NCBI GenBank assembly: GCA_039029535.1
Contig: JBCCFW010000079.1
Span: 1 to 33,117, forward strand
DNA from: JBCCFW01 sp039029535
GTDB taxonomy: Bacteria > Acidobacteriota > JBCCFW01
Direction of reading: 5' to 3'
Length of the DNA: 33,117 nucleotides
A program made the position numbers and the translations under genes. Numbering within the stretch: the first letter of the stretch is position 1; the number at the start of each line of letters is the position of its first letter. Below are positions 23,872 through 31,801 of this stretch, one piece after another. The notes below the pieces were generated by a model that worked only from the letters and a program-made list of their open reading frames with translations, was not told where the DNA came from and ran no database searches.

Positions 23872-24335
23872 GCGGCGATCCCGGCCAGGAGCCCGTCCTC
23901 CGCATCCAGCGCCTGCCGAGCGCCGAGGGCCTCTCCTTGCCCGCACCGGCCACCGAGGCCGCCGCCGGTCTCGACGTCGTCGCCGCCGTGGAGGAGCCAC
24001 TGGAGCTGGCTCCGGGCACCCGCGCGGCCGTGCCCACGGGGCTGCGGGTGGCTCTCCCGCAAGACACCGAGCTGCAGGTCCGTCCGCGCTCGGGCTTGGC
24101 GTTTCGAGACGGAGTCACCGTCCTCAACGGGCCCGGGACCATCGACGCGGACTATCGCGGCGAGGTGAAGGTGCTCCTGGTCAACCTGGGCGACGCGACG
24201 GTGCGGATCGAGCGGGGCGAGCGCATCGCCCAGCTCGTGCTGGCGCCGGTGCTGCGACCGCGCTGCGTGGAGGTCGACGTCCTGGACGAAACGACCCGGG
24301 GTGAGGGCGGCTTCGGGAGCACCGGACGTCGGTGA
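23868..24335 (+). CDS. dut: Deoxyuridine triphosphatase
   Basis: 155 residues from GTG 23868, overlapping the preceding stop. The trimeric dUTPase motifs appear in order: AAGLDVVA (motif 1), RPRSGLAF (2), GTIDADYRGEV (3), RIAQLVLAPV (4) and TTRGEGGFGSTG (5). It converts dUTP to dUMP and pyrophosphate, limiting uracil in DNA and supplying dTMP synthesis. All key residues are present. Tight spacing suggests one transcript with the thioesterase and the aminopeptidase. Confidence 0.96.
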   Translation: MSGDPGQEPVLRIQRLPSAEGLSLPAPATEAAAGLDVVAAVEEPLELAPGTRAAVPTGLRVALPQDTELQVRPRSGLAFRDGVTVLNGPGTIDADYRGEVKVLLVNLGDATVRIERGERIAQLVLAPVLRPRCVEVDVLDETTRGEGGFGSTGRR

Positions 24336-24387
24336 AGCCGAGGGGGGTCCGGTTCGATACGATCGGGGAAAGGGTTCGAGAGGAAGC

Positions 24388-25299
24388 ATGGTGAAGGTCG
24401 GTCGCAACGATCCCTGCCCCTGTGGCACGGGCAAGAAGTACAAGCGCTGCTGCGGAAAGATCGCCGCGGAGTCCCGGCCTCGGCCGAGCTTTCTCTCGCC
24501 GCGTGTTCCGGTGAAGACGGCTGAGGACATCGAGGGCATGCGGGCGGCGGGCAAGCTGGCCGCACGGGTGCTGCACGAGGCCTGCGCTCGCGTGAAGGTG
24601 GGCACGACCACTTCAGAGATCGACGACTGGGTCTTGGAGATGACCCTCGACGCCGATGCTTACCCGGCGCCCCTCAACTATCCCCACGCGCACACGGATC
24701 CCCGCAAGCCGATCATCGCGCCGAAGGCCTTCCCCCGCTCGGTGTGCACGTCGCTCAACGACGTCGTGTGCCACGGCATTCCCGATGACACCGTTCTCAA
24801 GGACGGCGACCTCATCAACGTCGACGTCACCTGCAACCTGAACGGCTATCACGGTGACACCTCGCGCAGCCTGCTCATCGGCGAGGTCGAGGACAGCACG
24901 CGTCGACTCGCCGAGATCACCCAGGAGTGCATGGACCGCGCGATCGCGCGGGTCCGACCCGGCGGCATGTTCTGGGAGATCGGTGACGCGATCCAGGAGC
25001 TGGCCGAGGGCGAAGGCTACTCAGTCGTCGAGCAGTTCACCGGACACGGCATCGGCAAGGGCTTCCACGAGCCGCCGGCGGTCCTGCACTACCGGGACCG
25101 CAGCATGCGCTTCCCCATGCAGGCGGGCCACATCTTCACCATCGAGCCCATGATCAACGCGGGCACGGCCGACGTCGTCATCGACGACTCCGACCACTGG
25201 ACCGCCCGCACCGTCGACGGAAAGCTCTCCGCCCAGTTCGAGCACACCATCCTCGTCACCGACGAGGGTCACGAAGTGCTCACGGCCCGCCCTGAATAG
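24388..25299 (+). CDS. map: Methionine aminopeptidase with N-terminal SEC-C zinc motif
   Basis: 303 residues, ATG 24388 with AGAGGA 6 bases upstream. Residues 5-25 (GRNDPCPCGTGKKYKRCCG) are a SEC-C zinc-binding motif, as in type Ic enzymes that may dock on the ribosome. The catalytic domain has all five metal ligands: Asp in INVDVTC, Asp in HGDTSR, His in GHGIGKGFHE, Glu in TIEPMI and Glu in QFEHTI. It removes the initiator methionine from nascent proteins. Last gene of the thioesterase-dut-map cluster. Confidence 0.96.
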   Translation: MVKVGRNDPCPCGTGKKYKRCCGKIAAESRPRPSFLSPRVPVKTAEDIEGMRAAGKLAARVLHEACARVKVGTTTSEIDDWVLEMTLDADAYPAPLNYPHAHTDPRKPIIAPKAFPRSVCTSLNDVVCHGIPDDTVLKDGDLINVDVTCNLNGYHGDTSRSLLIGEVEDSTRRLAEITQECMDRAIARVRPGGMFWEIGDAIQELAEGEGYSVVEQFTGHGIGKGFHEPPAVLHYRDRSMRFPMQAGHIFTIEPMINAGTADVVIDDSDHWTARTVDGKLSAQFEHTILVTDEGHEVLTARPE

Positions 25300-25486
25300 A
25301 GACTCTCTCTCCGAGAGCACTGCCTCGGCTTGCCGCCCCCAACGCCCTACTCCGCGGGGAGCGCCAGTGCGCCAGATCCGGCCATGAGCCGAGCGAGCGT
25401 GAGGAGCCTACATGAGTAGGTGACGAGTGCGAGTCGAAGGCGAAGGGCCGGAGATGGCGTGCTGCCGCCCCCGCGCGCCGCCCCCG
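25300..25486. other. Non-coding gap with a small hairpin inside a mirror repeat
   Basis: Gap of 187 bases between convergent genes. CCTAC/GTAGG (25407-25411/25416-25420) forms a hairpin with an ATGA loop. Around it GAGCGTGAG (25395-25403) and GAGTGCGAG (25425-25433) are mirror images. An outer CCGGCC/GGCCGG pair (25378-25383/25446-25451) encloses the whole. No T-run; no gene seen. Confidence 0.4.
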
Positions 25487-26053
25487 CTAAGCCCGAGCCG
25501 TACCCGTCTTGGCGGTCTTCGTGCGGCGCTTCTTGGCAGGAGCCTTCGCCTTCGCGCTCGCCGCCCGACGCCGCGGCGCCTTGGGCTTGCGGTCGACCGC
25601 TCCGTCGGGACGGAAGCGGAGGACGAACACGCGACCACCCTTGGCCGCCGGCTGGTGCACGCCCTTGGGTGCGAACACGTGCCAGCCCGGGTCCTCACCA
25701 CAGAACTTCGGGCTGCCGTCGACCGGCCAGGCCAGGCCGACCTCACCCTTGGGGTGACCATGGGCCGCCGCCTCGCCCTCGAGGACGCTGGCGTCGATCG
25801 AGAACGGGAACCAGCTCGAGGTGTTGGCGAGACGGTGATCCTGACCGTCGGGCTCGCCGGTGCCGCAGAGCCAGCCATCGCTCAGGCCGCGATCGCAGAG
25901 CCGACGCACCTCGGCGATGTAGTCGCCGTTGAGGGGGTACTTCGAGGTCAATGCACGCCGCGCCTCGTCGGGACGAGACAGGTCGGACCTGCTCAGGTCC
26001 ACCTTGAGGCGGGACAACATCGCCACCAGCGCGTCACGACCAGCCGAGCTCAT
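25487..26053 (-). CDS. DUF4863-like cupin-type protein with lysine/alanine-rich tail
   Basis: 188 residues from ATG 26053, overlapping the upstream stop; GTG 26056 is one codon earlier. Residues up to about 155 fit the DUF4863 family: HPKGEVGLAWPVDG, CGEDPGWHVFAPKGVHQPAA, GGRVFVLRFRPDG. That family includes enzymes annotated as 4-hydroxylaminobenzoate lyase (PnbB); the conserved His/Glu pair of the cupin-like core is present. From about residue 158 the tail is composed of Lys, Arg, Ala and Thr only (AKAKAPAKKRRTKTAKTG), like histone H1-type tails, and is not usual for the family. Activity cannot be assigned. Coupled to the gene upstream. Confidence 0.72.
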   Translation of the reverse strand: MSSAGRDALVAMLSRLKVDLSRSDLSRPDEARRALTSKYPLNGDYIAEVRRLCDRGLSDGWLCGTGEPDGQDHRLANTSSWFPFSIDASVLEGEAAAHGHPKGEVGLAWPVDGSPKFCGEDPGWHVFAPKGVHQPAAKGGRVFVLRFRPDGAVDRKPKAPRRRAASAKAKAPAKKRRTKTAKTGTARA

Positions 26054-26709
26054 CACTTCCTCTCTTCACGCGCCGTTGCATTCGCGCGCTGCGCACCCCG
26101 AGCACTCTTTCCACGCCGACCCGAAGACCGCCGACGACGCGAGGGGCGGGAAGCTCGGGTCTCCCCCTCCCCCTGCGTCTCACCCGACTCGGGTGCGCGT
26201 TCCTCGGCTGCCGCCGCCACGGGCGGCTCCGCCTCCAGTCCTTCGGTCAGGAGCTCCCAGAAGGACTCGGCGTCGGCGATGATCCCGGCCTCCTCGTCGA
26301 CCACCAGCCCCTCGGTGAGGGTGGCCAGCGACCAGGCGGCGAGGATGAAGGCGGCCTGACGGTCGTCTTCCCCCTCGTCCTGGGCTCCGTCCTCGAGGTC
26401 GAGCACGTAGGCCACCTCGCTCTCGAAGAGGAAGTCCGGGAGGTCCTCGCCCGCCTCCTTCTCCTGACGCCAGCGCGCGTGCCGACGGGCCCGGCCGTGC
26501 TCGTCCAGGGTCCGCAGGCGAGCGACCACGTCGGTGCCTGCCTCGCCCTCGACGAAGAGCTCGAGCTCCTCCCAGCCGGTGTCCTCGTCGCCCTCGATGC
26601 GCCGTGCCCGCAACTCGAGCGGCAACCCAGGCAGCGCGGCCTGGGCGAGCAGCTCATCGGGAGCGGGGCGCAGTGGGGAGAGCGCGTGAACTTCTAGCTG
26701 ATGCGTCAT
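26053..26709 (-). CDS. Hypothetical acidic protein with basic tail
   Basis: 218 residues from ATG 26709 (MTHQLEV); the open frame upstream is Pro-rich and unlikely to be coding. No ribosome site is visible. The first ~150 residues are acidic and helical/strand mixed (RIEGDEDTGWEELELFVEGE, then LDLEDGAQDEGEDDRQAAFILAAW), followed by an acidic hinge and a C-terminal basic tail (SRPSRRRRSSGRRGKSARG). I recognise no family. It is coupled to the DUF4863-like gene, which also has a basic tail. Confidence 0.68.
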   Translation of the reverse strand: MTHQLEVHALSPLRPAPDELLAQAALPGLPLELRARRIEGDEDTGWEELELFVEGEAGTDVVARLRTLDEHGRARRHARWRQEKEAGEDLPDFLFESEVAYVLDLEDGAQDEGEDDRQAAFILAAWSLATLTEGLVVDEEAGIIADAESFWELLTEGLEAEPPVAAAAEERAPESGETQGEGETRASRPSRRRRSSGRRGKSARGAQRANATAREERK

Positions 26710-26931
26710 CGAAGGAGGGGGATTCGACACGGGCCCGATTTCGGGCCTGGGGCGCGGGAGCGCCATTTCGTGCCGGCGAGAGCCGGAATCTTAGCACGCC
26801 CTCCTCTTCCGTGCGGAGATTGCTCAAGGCTCCCTGCCGACGGTCGATTTCTGTTGAGCGCCCCACCGGGCGGCTTCCCGATGCCGGTCGCACCGACCGG
26901 CCCAACAAGACTCCCCACCCGAGCCAAGCCC

Positions 26932-28530
26932 ATGACATTCGTCCGTCCCCTGGCAGCCGCTGCGTTCGCGGCACTGCTCTGCTGCACCGTGCCCGGCGCG
27001 GTGCTCGCCTCTCCGATCCCCGTCTCGGGGGTCCTCACCGAGGGCTGCGCCCAGCCCTGGAACTCTGACGCCAGCCTCGGCACCCTCGTCGCCTTCAAGG
27101 TCGGCAACCTCGAACAGCCCGATGTCCTCGTCGACGACTCCGCCGTCGGCGGCCAGGCCATCGGCGGCGCGAACATCCAGGACGTCACCTACCTCCTGCC
27201 CCCCAACTGGCGGAGCGAGACGATGGACGGCGAGCGCGTGGTCGTCTTCGCGCTGGCCGAGGGCTTGGCCGTGCTCGACTCCGACCAGCTCGGCGGCGCC
27301 ATCGGCAACTTCGGCGCGTCGGCCGTGCAGGTGGTCGGTGCGCTCAACGGTGACGCCCCGCAGATCGAGCCCCGCCGTCACGGTTACGTCGTGGAGTTCG
27401 CGCCGCTGCGCGAGCTCACCGCGGTCGGCAACCCCGCGGAGGACTGTGCCCTGGCCGGTCATCCCGATGGTGGCCTCCGCCTGATCGCGGGCTACAACGT
27501 GTATCGCCTGCCGCAGGACGAGTTCCCCGATCCGAGCCTCGAAGACTTCCGACTCCACGGCTTCCTCGACCACCTGGCGCTGGACCGCGTGGCCTGGACG
27601 CTCGTCGACACCGGTGAGGGCCCAGGCGACCTGGTCTCCGCCGACGAGTTCTGGATCCGCAACCCGGACGGTCTCCCCGACAGCGGTGACGAGGTCATCG
27701 TCTACCGCGACACGACCCTCGACCCCGTTGGCCGCGTGCGCGAGAACGCTCCGGATCCCAGCCGCGCCTACTGGTACCGCATCCAGCCCGTCGTGTCGGG
27801 CTCCCTCGCGTACTTCGCCGATGGCGAGGTCGGCAACAGCCTCCAGCCCACCCGCACCCTGGACCTCGACGGCGACGGCACCCAGGAAGCGGTCGACCTT
27901 CAGCGCGACGGTCAGCCGGACTTCATCGACCCATCGCTCAACGGTCTCGGCCTGGCGTGGTCCGGCGAGATCCTCAGCTCGCCCGTCGCGGGCTCGGCCG
28001 AGCCCCTGCCGCCTCTCCGCGACAGTGACGAGGACGGCCTTCCCGACGACTACGAGGCCGACCACGGGCTCGACCCGTTCGTATCGAACGTCGACATGGA
28101 CACCGACGGCGACGGTCTCTCCGATCAGCTCGAGGAAGAGCTGGGCACCCACCCCGACCGCGGCGACTCCGACCTCTCCGGTGAGGACGACGCCCGCGAG
28201 ATCCTCTACGGCCGCAACCCGCGCAACCCCCACGACGACATCGTTCTCGACCCGGCCCATCGCCTCGGCGACATCGCGCCCGCCGGCAGCCGGGACGGCC
28301 GTCTCGACGTCGGCGACGTCGTCCGCCTCCTGCGGATGGCCGTCGGCACCGATGACGCCGACGACTACGACATCCTGCTGGGCGACCTCGCTCCGGCCCA
28401 CGCTCCCGACCCCGACTCGACCCTGCGCGAGCGTCAGGGCGATGGTCGGATCGACATCGGTGACGTGGTCATGGCGCTGAGGGAGGCCGTCGGCCTCGTC
28501 CAGGTCGTCGAGGCCGGCGAGCTGCCCTGA
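26932..28530 (+). CDS. Secreted protein with TSP3-like and dockerin-like calcium repeats
   Basis: 532 residues from ATG 26932. Signal peptide at 1-26 (PLAAAAFAALLCCTVPGAVLA, cut near ASP). Residues ~27-380 are a beta-rich region with no family recognised. Then EF-like calcium loops: DSDEDGLPDDYEADHGLDPF and DTDGDGLSDQLEEELGTHP, typical of TSP3-like repeats. The C terminus has two dockerin type I-like units, RDGRLDVGDVVRLLRMAVG and GDGRIDIGDVVMALREAVG, each preceded by a GDI/GDL turn. Dockerins bind cohesins in cellulosomes, but isolated dockerin-like pairs occur widely in other secreted proteins. No cohesin gene is seen. A terminator follows. Confidence 0.85.
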   Translation: MTFVRPLAAAAFAALLCCTVPGAVLASPIPVSGVLTEGCAQPWNSDASLGTLVAFKVGNLEQPDVLVDDSAVGGQAIGGANIQDVTYLLPPNWRSETMDGERVVVFALAEGLAVLDSDQLGGAIGNFGASAVQVVGALNGDAPQIEPRRHGYVVEFAPLRELTAVGNPAEDCALAGHPDGGLRLIAGYNVYRLPQDEFPDPSLEDFRLHGFLDHLALDRVAWTLVDTGEGPGDLVSADEFWIRNPDGLPDSGDEVIVYRDTTLDPVGRVRENAPDPSRAYWYRIQPVVSGSLAYFADGEVGNSLQPTRTLDLDGDGTQEAVDLQRDGQPDFIDPSLNGLGLAWSGEILSSPVAGSAEPLPPLRDSDEDGLPDDYEADHGLDPFVSNVDMDTDGDGLSDQLEEELGTHPDRGDSDLSGEDDAREILYGRNPRNPHDDIVLDPAHRLGDIAPAGSRDGRLDVGDVVRLLRMAVGTDDADDYDILLGDLAPAHAPDPDSTLRERQGDGRIDIGDVVMALREAVGLVQVVEAGELP

Positions 28531-28596
28531 CCCCACGCCCCAGACGACGCGAGGTCTGCCGAGCAGCGTCCCGCTCGGACGGGCTCTCGCGCCCCC

Positions 28597-28631
28597 ACGC
28601 CCCTCCCTCCACCGCGGGGGAGGGGCGTTTT
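28597..28631 (+). terminator. Rho-independent terminator
   Basis: ACGCCCCTCCC and GGGAGGGGCGT form an 11-bp stem with a 10-base loop, followed by TTT. It lies 66 bases after the secreted protein gene. Confidence 0.8.
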
Positions 28632-28758
28632 CGATCGTCCTCCGGCGCCCCTCGCCCCCGTCCTCCACCATCAGAAAGGGGACGCTCAGGGACCGGTGCT
28701 TGCGCCCACGCCAGGGCAGCGCGACACTACGGGCATCCCACCCCGCTCCAGGATGGCC

Positions 28759-29658
28759 ATGAGCGTGCGCGACGGCGACTCCAGCACCGATACCCAGGTC
28801 GGAAAGCGACTTCGGATCCGTCGGGTCGGCCGGGGGAAGCCCTGTCTGATCGTGATGACGGGCACCTTCCCCGGCGAGACCTACGTCCTGGAGCCGGGCT
28901 CCGAGCTGTCCATCGGCCGAGCAGCGGGCAACGACATCCGCCTCTGCTACGGCGATGTCTCTCGAGTCCAGGCCCGCATCAAGGTCTCCGGCTCCGGCAA
29001 GGTCGAGCTGACCGACCTCGGCTCGACCAACGGCACCTTCGTCAACGGCCGCCGGCAGAACTTCCGGGCGCTGCGCGAAGGGGACAAGATCCAGATCGGC
29101 GACGCCACGGTCTTCCGCTTCGCCTTCTATGACGAGGTCGACCGCGAGTTCCAGGAGCGCCTCTTCGGCGTCTCCTTCTTGGATCGCGAGACCTCCACGC
29201 TCAACCGCGACCGCCTCACCGCCTGGCTCGACACCGTCGACGAGCAGGCCACCGAGACCACGCCCTACAGCCTCGCGGTGCTCTCGGTCGACGGCTTCGA
29301 CGTCCTGGTCGGGCTGCTCGGCTACGCCGTGCGCGACTACTTCCTCCGCGAGCTGAGCTGGATCATCCGTCGCTCGGTCTCCGGCGAGGCCGCGCTCTTC
29401 CGCCTCGACGACGAGAGCTTCGCCACGGTCCTCCCCTCACTAGGACCCGAGGCGGCCCTCGACGCGGCCGAGCGCATCCGTCGCGCCGTCGAGGAGGCGC
29501 GGCTCACCTACCGCGGCGACGTCATGCGCTTCTCCCTCGCCATCGGTGTCGCCACCTCGAACGAGAGCCTCCGCAACCCGGAGGACGTCCTCTCCGAGGC
29601 TCAGCGTCTGTCGGCCGCCGCCTCGGGTGCCGGTGGCAACCGCGTCCAGGCCGCCTGA
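28759..29658 (+). CDS. FHA-domain protein with degenerate GGDEF domain
   Basis: 299 residues. ATG 28759 is chosen because AGGA ends 5 bases before it; an in-frame GTG at 28696 would add 21 residues. FHA domain at about 30-120: SIGR (51-54), SRVQA (68-72, where the usual His is Gln) and LGSTNGTFVNG (87-97). A GGDEF-like domain spans about 145-298: the signature loop reads FRLDDESFAT (214-223) instead of RxGGDEF, so the active site is lost, while SLAIGV and AQRLSAAASGAGGNRV are kept. FHA domains bind phosphothreonine. The protein probably senses phosphorylation and may bind c-di-GMP or a partner without making it. Confidence 0.88.
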   Translation: MSVRDGDSSTDTQVGKRLRIRRVGRGKPCLIVMTGTFPGETYVLEPGSELSIGRAAGNDIRLCYGDVSRVQARIKVSGSGKVELTDLGSTNGTFVNGRRQNFRALREGDKIQIGDATVFRFAFYDEVDREFQERLFGVSFLDRETSTLNRDRLTAWLDTVDEQATETTPYSLAVLSVDGFDVLVGLLGYAVRDYFLRELSWIIRRSVSGEAALFRLDDESFATVLPSLGPEAALDAAERIRRAVEEARLTYRGDVMRFSLAIGVATSNESLRNPEDVLSEAQRLSAAASGAGGNRVQAA

Positions 29659-29936
29659 CGATCCCCCTCCTGCCTCCCGCCCCCCGGCGGGTCCGACCCG
29701 ACCACCTCCATGCACCGTCCCGTCTCGCCCCAGGTCGGGTCCCGTCTCTTTCTAGACGCTCGTGACCCCGACCGCGTACCAACGGGCAAGCCGTCAGGGG
29801 CCTCCAACGCACCCTGGACGGCCCATTCGGCCAGGAGGGCCGGGAGGATCGACCCATCACGCGTGCTGCCCCCTTCGAGCGCGACTCGAGACCGCCGCGC
29901 CGCCAGCTCTCGCTGGTGGCCGGAGCCGAGTCGACG
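29659..29936 (+). other. Non-coding gap before the sigma factor gene
   Basis: 278 bases without a credible gene. CCCGCC/GGCGGG (29676-29681/29686-29691) and GACCCGACC/GGTCGGGTC (29695-29703/29733-29741), the latter followed by CCGTCTCTTTCT, could end the FHA gene's transcript. The promoter for the sigma operon must lie here but I cannot identify it, which is expected for an ECF-dependent promoter of unknown sequence. Confidence 0.4.
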
Positions 29937-30551
29937 ATGAGCTCGGAGGAGCAGCGCGAGGCCGCTGAAGCCGAGGTCGACGCTCTCGTCGCCCGCGCGG
30001 TCGAGGGAGACCGCCAGGCCTTCGGAGAGCTCTTCGAGCTGAAGCGCGGGTTGGTCTTCCGAGTCGCCCTGCACCAGCTCGGCGACCCCGAGGAGGCGCG
30101 GCAGGTAACCCAGACCGTGTTCGTGCGGCTCTGGAACAGCCTCGACCGTTACGACCCCTCGCGTCGGCTCGACACCTGGCTCTACCGCGTGGCGATCAAC
30201 GCCGCCATCGACCATCACCGCCGGCAGGCCCCCCGCCGGCGCGAGCGTGAGATCGACGAGACGCTTTCGGGCGGTCTCGAGGACGAGCGCGCTCGACCGG
30301 CCCTGGAAGGCGGGCTCCAGAACGACGAGATCCAGCGAGTCCTGCTGGAGCTCTGCGAGCTGCTCGGTCCCAAGCAGCGAGCCGCCTTCCTGCTGCGCGA
30401 GGTCGAAGGCCACCCCACCTCCGAGGTGGCCCAGACCCTCGACAGCACGGAGTCGACGGTGCGCAACCACGTCGCCCAAGCCCGACGCATCCTCCAGCGA
30501 GCGCTACGCGAGCGCTATCCGGAGTACGCCCCCGTGGAGAACCCGACATGA
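29937..30551 (+). CDS. ECF-type RNA polymerase sigma factor
   Basis: 204 residues from ATG 29937. Region 2: AFGELFELKRGLVFRVALHQL, then EEARQVTQTVFVRLW and LDTWLYRVAINAAIDHHRR. Region 4: QRVLLELCELLGPKQRAAFLLREVEGHPTSEVAQTLDSTESTVRNHVAQARRIL positions, with the helix-turn-helix in the TSEVAQTLDSTESTVRN part. No region 3, as in group IV sigma factors. The stop overlaps the anti-sigma start (ATGA), the usual coupling of such pairs. Confidence 0.93.
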   Translation: MSSEEQREAAEAEVDALVARAVEGDRQAFGELFELKRGLVFRVALHQLGDPEEARQVTQTVFVRLWNSLDRYDPSRRLDTWLYRVAINAAIDHHRRQAPRRREREIDETLSGGLEDERARPALEGGLQNDEIQRVLLELCELLGPKQRAAFLLREVEGHPTSEVAQTLDSTESTVRNHVAQARRILQRALRERYPEYAPVENPT

Positions 30552-31066
30552 GCGGTGCCTTCCCCCACCTCCCCGCCGACGCCTGGGAGCTGTTCCGTCA
30601 GGACCGTCTCCCCGCCTCTTCCACCGAGAAGATGGAGGAGCATCTCGAAGGCTGCGACGACTGCCGGCAGGTCCTGCGCTCGCTGGAGCCCACGCGTCTG
30701 TTCGCCGAGCTCCGCGGCTGGGAGCCGGAGCCGACCGATTGGTCCGACGCCACAGCCGACTTGCTCGGTGCCTTGCCCGAGCGCGGCGCCGCGGCCGAGC
30801 CCCAGCGCATCCGCAGCGGACTCGCTCGTTGGGGCTTCCTCAGCGGTGTCGCCAGCGTGTTGATGCTGCTGGCGCTGCCGTCGCAGGCTCCGCCTCCGCC
30901 CACTGCTCCGAGCTTCGACAACGCCTGTCTCCTGTCGATGGGGCAGGTCGAGCTCTCGCGTCCGCTGCGCGTCGACGAGCGGCTCGCGCTCTGCCTCGAA
31001 GGCAACGACACGATCGTCGTCGACAAGCTCGTCGTCGACGCGGGCTTCGAGCTGGGGGAGCTGTGA
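30548..31066 (+). CDS. Membrane anti-sigma factor with zinc-finger-like N terminus
   Basis: 172 residues, ATG start overlapping the sigma gene. The N-terminal HLEGCDDCRQVL (residues 33-44) has the HxxxCxxC zinc anti-sigma motif. One membrane segment lies at about 97-110 (GFLSGVASVLMLLALP), followed by a ~60-residue periplasmic part with two cysteines. It would hold the sigma factor at the membrane and release it on an envelope signal. The next gene starts in its stop codon (GTGA), so the secretin-type protein belongs to the same transcript. Confidence 0.88.
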   Translation: MSGAFPHLPADAWELFRQDRLPASSTEKMEEHLEGCDDCRQVLRSLEPTRLFAELRGWEPEPTDWSDATADLLGALPERGAAAEPQRIRSGLARWGFLSGVASVLMLLALPSQAPPPPTAPSFDNACLLSMGQVELSRPLRVDERLALCLEGNDTIVVDKLVVDAGFELGEL

Positions 31067-31770
31067 GTCACTGGCACCACGCGAGCCTGCTCGCGGGACT
31101 CCTGCTCCTCGCCGCACCGGTGCTGGCGCAGGAGAGCGAGGAGAAGGTCGGGGCGACCGAGGCCGAGATCCAGCGGGTCTTCACGATTCACTACCTCGAC
31201 ATGGAGGACATCACCGTCCTGCTCTCGAGGCAGCTCGAAGGCGGCGGCCTGGTGACGATCGACAACAAGACCCGCTCGGTCATCCTCCAGCACCGCCCCG
31301 ACGTGGTGGAGAGGATCGAGCGCTGGCTCGCGGAGATCGACGTCCCGCCCCAGGCGGCGGTGGTGCGCGTCCTCCTCGAGAAGGCCGAGCGCAAGCCGAG
31401 CCAGGACGCCGAGCGCTTTCAGGTCCTCGACGAGTGGACCCGCACGCCGCTGGCCGAGACCACCCTCGAGGTCAAGGAGCGCAGCGAGGTCACTCAGGCC
31501 TTCGGGCCCGACGGTGTCTACGAGGTCCGAGTGAAGCTGTCCTCGGTGGATCGCCAGCGAGAGATGATGATCTTCGACGAGCTCGCCATCGCTCACTTCA
31601 AGGCCGACGAGGACGGCGGCACGCGACGTCGTCAGCTCCTGCGCACGAGCCTCGACCTGCGCGACCGCACGCCGAAGACGGTCATGAGCGCGAGCTCCAG
31701 CAACTCCGACGTCGCGCTCGTGGTGCGGGTCGTCGGCGTCCTCCGCGACGACGACTGGAAGGTCAAGTAG
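31063..31770 (+). CDS. Periplasmic protein with a secretin N-domain
   Basis: 235 residues from GTG 31063, overlapping the anti-sigma stop. Signal peptide at 1-22 (LLAGLLLLAAPVLAQ). Residues ~38-110 resemble the N1-type domain of secretins (FTIHYLDMEDITVLLSRQL, then VTIDNKTRSVILQHRPDVVERIERWLAEID, then AAVVRVLLEKA). The rest is a beta-rich domain of about 120 residues I do not recognise, and there is no secretin pore domain. It may bind a partner secretin or take part in the type II secretion/pilus machine that follows. Confidence 0.82.
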   Translation: MSHWHHASLLAGLLLLAAPVLAQESEEKVGATEAEIQRVFTIHYLDMEDITVLLSRQLEGGGLVTIDNKTRSVILQHRPDVVERIERWLAEIDVPPQAAVVRVLLEKAERKPSQDAERFQVLDEWTRTPLAETTLEVKERSEVTQAFGPDGVYEVRVKLSSVDRQREMMIFDELAIAHFKADEDGGTRRRQLLRTSLDLRDRTPKTVMSASSSNSDVALVVRVVGVLRDDDWKVK

Positions 31771-31801
31771 CGATGCGCTCGACGCAGCAGGCAGGCCGCT
31801 A

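Noticed and set aside
26824..28671. A 615-codon open frame opposite the dockerin-like protein
   Set aside because: The plus-strand frame has a signal peptide, calcium-loop motifs and a terminator behind it; the reverse frame is the complement of Asp/Gly repeats.
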